Source: Ovis canadensis
Taxonomy: Eukaryota; Chordata; Mammalia; Artiodactyla; Bovidae
DNA length: 64,000 bases
Reading direction: 5' to 3'
Assembly (NCBI RefSeq): GCF_042477335.2
Contig: NC_091250.1
Location: 133,087,384 to 133,151,383, forward strand
Position 1 is the first letter of the stretch; each line of letters starts with the position of its first letter. The notes under the pieces were generated by a model. That model saw nothing but the letters and a program-made list of their open reading frames with translations. It was not told where the DNA came from and did not search any database. A program made the translations under genes and the position numbers. Positions 63,765-64,000 of this stretch are shown in pieces.

Positions 63765-64000
63765 ACTTTCGTGGTTGCTCACAACACTGAAGACACTCTC
63801 ATCATACGGTCCAGCAATCCCACTCCTTGGAATTTACCCAAGGAAGCTGAACACTTCCATCCGCAGGAAAACCTGCACAAGGAGGTGTGTGTCAGTTTTA
63901 TCTCATCGTTGCCAAAACCTGGGAGCGATCAAGGTGTCCTTCAGCAGGCGGATGAATCGATCAACTGACCCTCAGATGACAGAGTGTTATTCAGCCTTAA
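63765..64000 (+). mobile_element. L1 ORF2 end/3' fragment, continues past the window
   Basis: Contains acggtccagcaatcccactc, ttggaatttacccaaggaag, aggtgtccttcagcaggcgg and agagtgttattcagcctta. This follows the order of the mammalian L1 ORF2 C-terminus/3' end. Diverged, so an old copy. Confidence 0.7.

Larger units (their letters stand above)
50616..64000 (-). other. Sequence upstream of NSD2 first coding exon (5' intron or leader region)
   Basis: The acceptor at 50616-50618 implies a non-coding exon further upstream, which I cannot place. 50616-53069 is GC-rich with two CHR fragments. 53-61 kb is mostly retroelement. 61-63.7 kb is mixed single-copy sequence with one 24-bp tandem repeat. No CpG-island promoter is visible. 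Confidence 0.6.

Overview
This is a mammalian nuclear DNA window. It carries BovB LINE, Bov-tA and CHR-type SINE sequence and artiodactyl-type L1, so the source is a ruminant and most likely a bovid; the species cannot be fixed from the sequence. The window covers one gene almost completely and the tail of another, arranged tail to tail as at human 4p16.3: the 3' part of NELFA (WHSC2) on the + strand at about 1-5785, and all of the NSD2 (WHSC1/MMSET) coding region on the - strand, from its ATG at 50587 down to its stop at 8879.

NELFA: nine 3' exons can be placed between 1068 and 5311, with consistent splice phases and a continuous 405-residue reading frame to the stop. The first exons and the promoter lie outside the window on the left. 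The last intron is almost wholly a GC-rich minisatellite. A 3' UTR with an ATTAAA signal ends near 5785.

NSD2: I placed 21 coding exons by homology and splice phase. Their lengths sum to 4098 nt, that is 1365 codons plus stop, which equals the length I know for the human protein. All domains are present: PWWP1, HMG box, PHD1-3, PWWP2, AWS-SET-postSET and the C-terminal PHD/C5HCH. Catalytic and disease-relevant positions (NHSC motif, E1099, T1150) are wild type at the same residue numbers as in human. The exon carrying E1099 is bracketed by two tandem-repeat introns: a CA/CG-rich 1 kb array on its 5' side and a 24/26-bp minisatellite with higher-order structure on its 3' side. One NSD2 intron uses a GC donor. 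The 3' UTR runs down to about 6225, leaving roughly 440 bp between the two genes' 3' ends.

From 50616 to 64000 the window lies upstream of the first coding exon, inside the NSD2 5' intron or leader region. This part is dominated by retroelements at 53-61 kb: a long inactive BovB on the - strand set head to head with a truncated L1 on the + strand, further BovB 3' pieces in both orientations, and Bov-tA insertions inside them. No NSD2 promoter or CpG island is visible in the window. I found no undescribed biological system. The more interesting items are repeat structures placed against catalytic-domain exons and local rearrangements in the retroelements.
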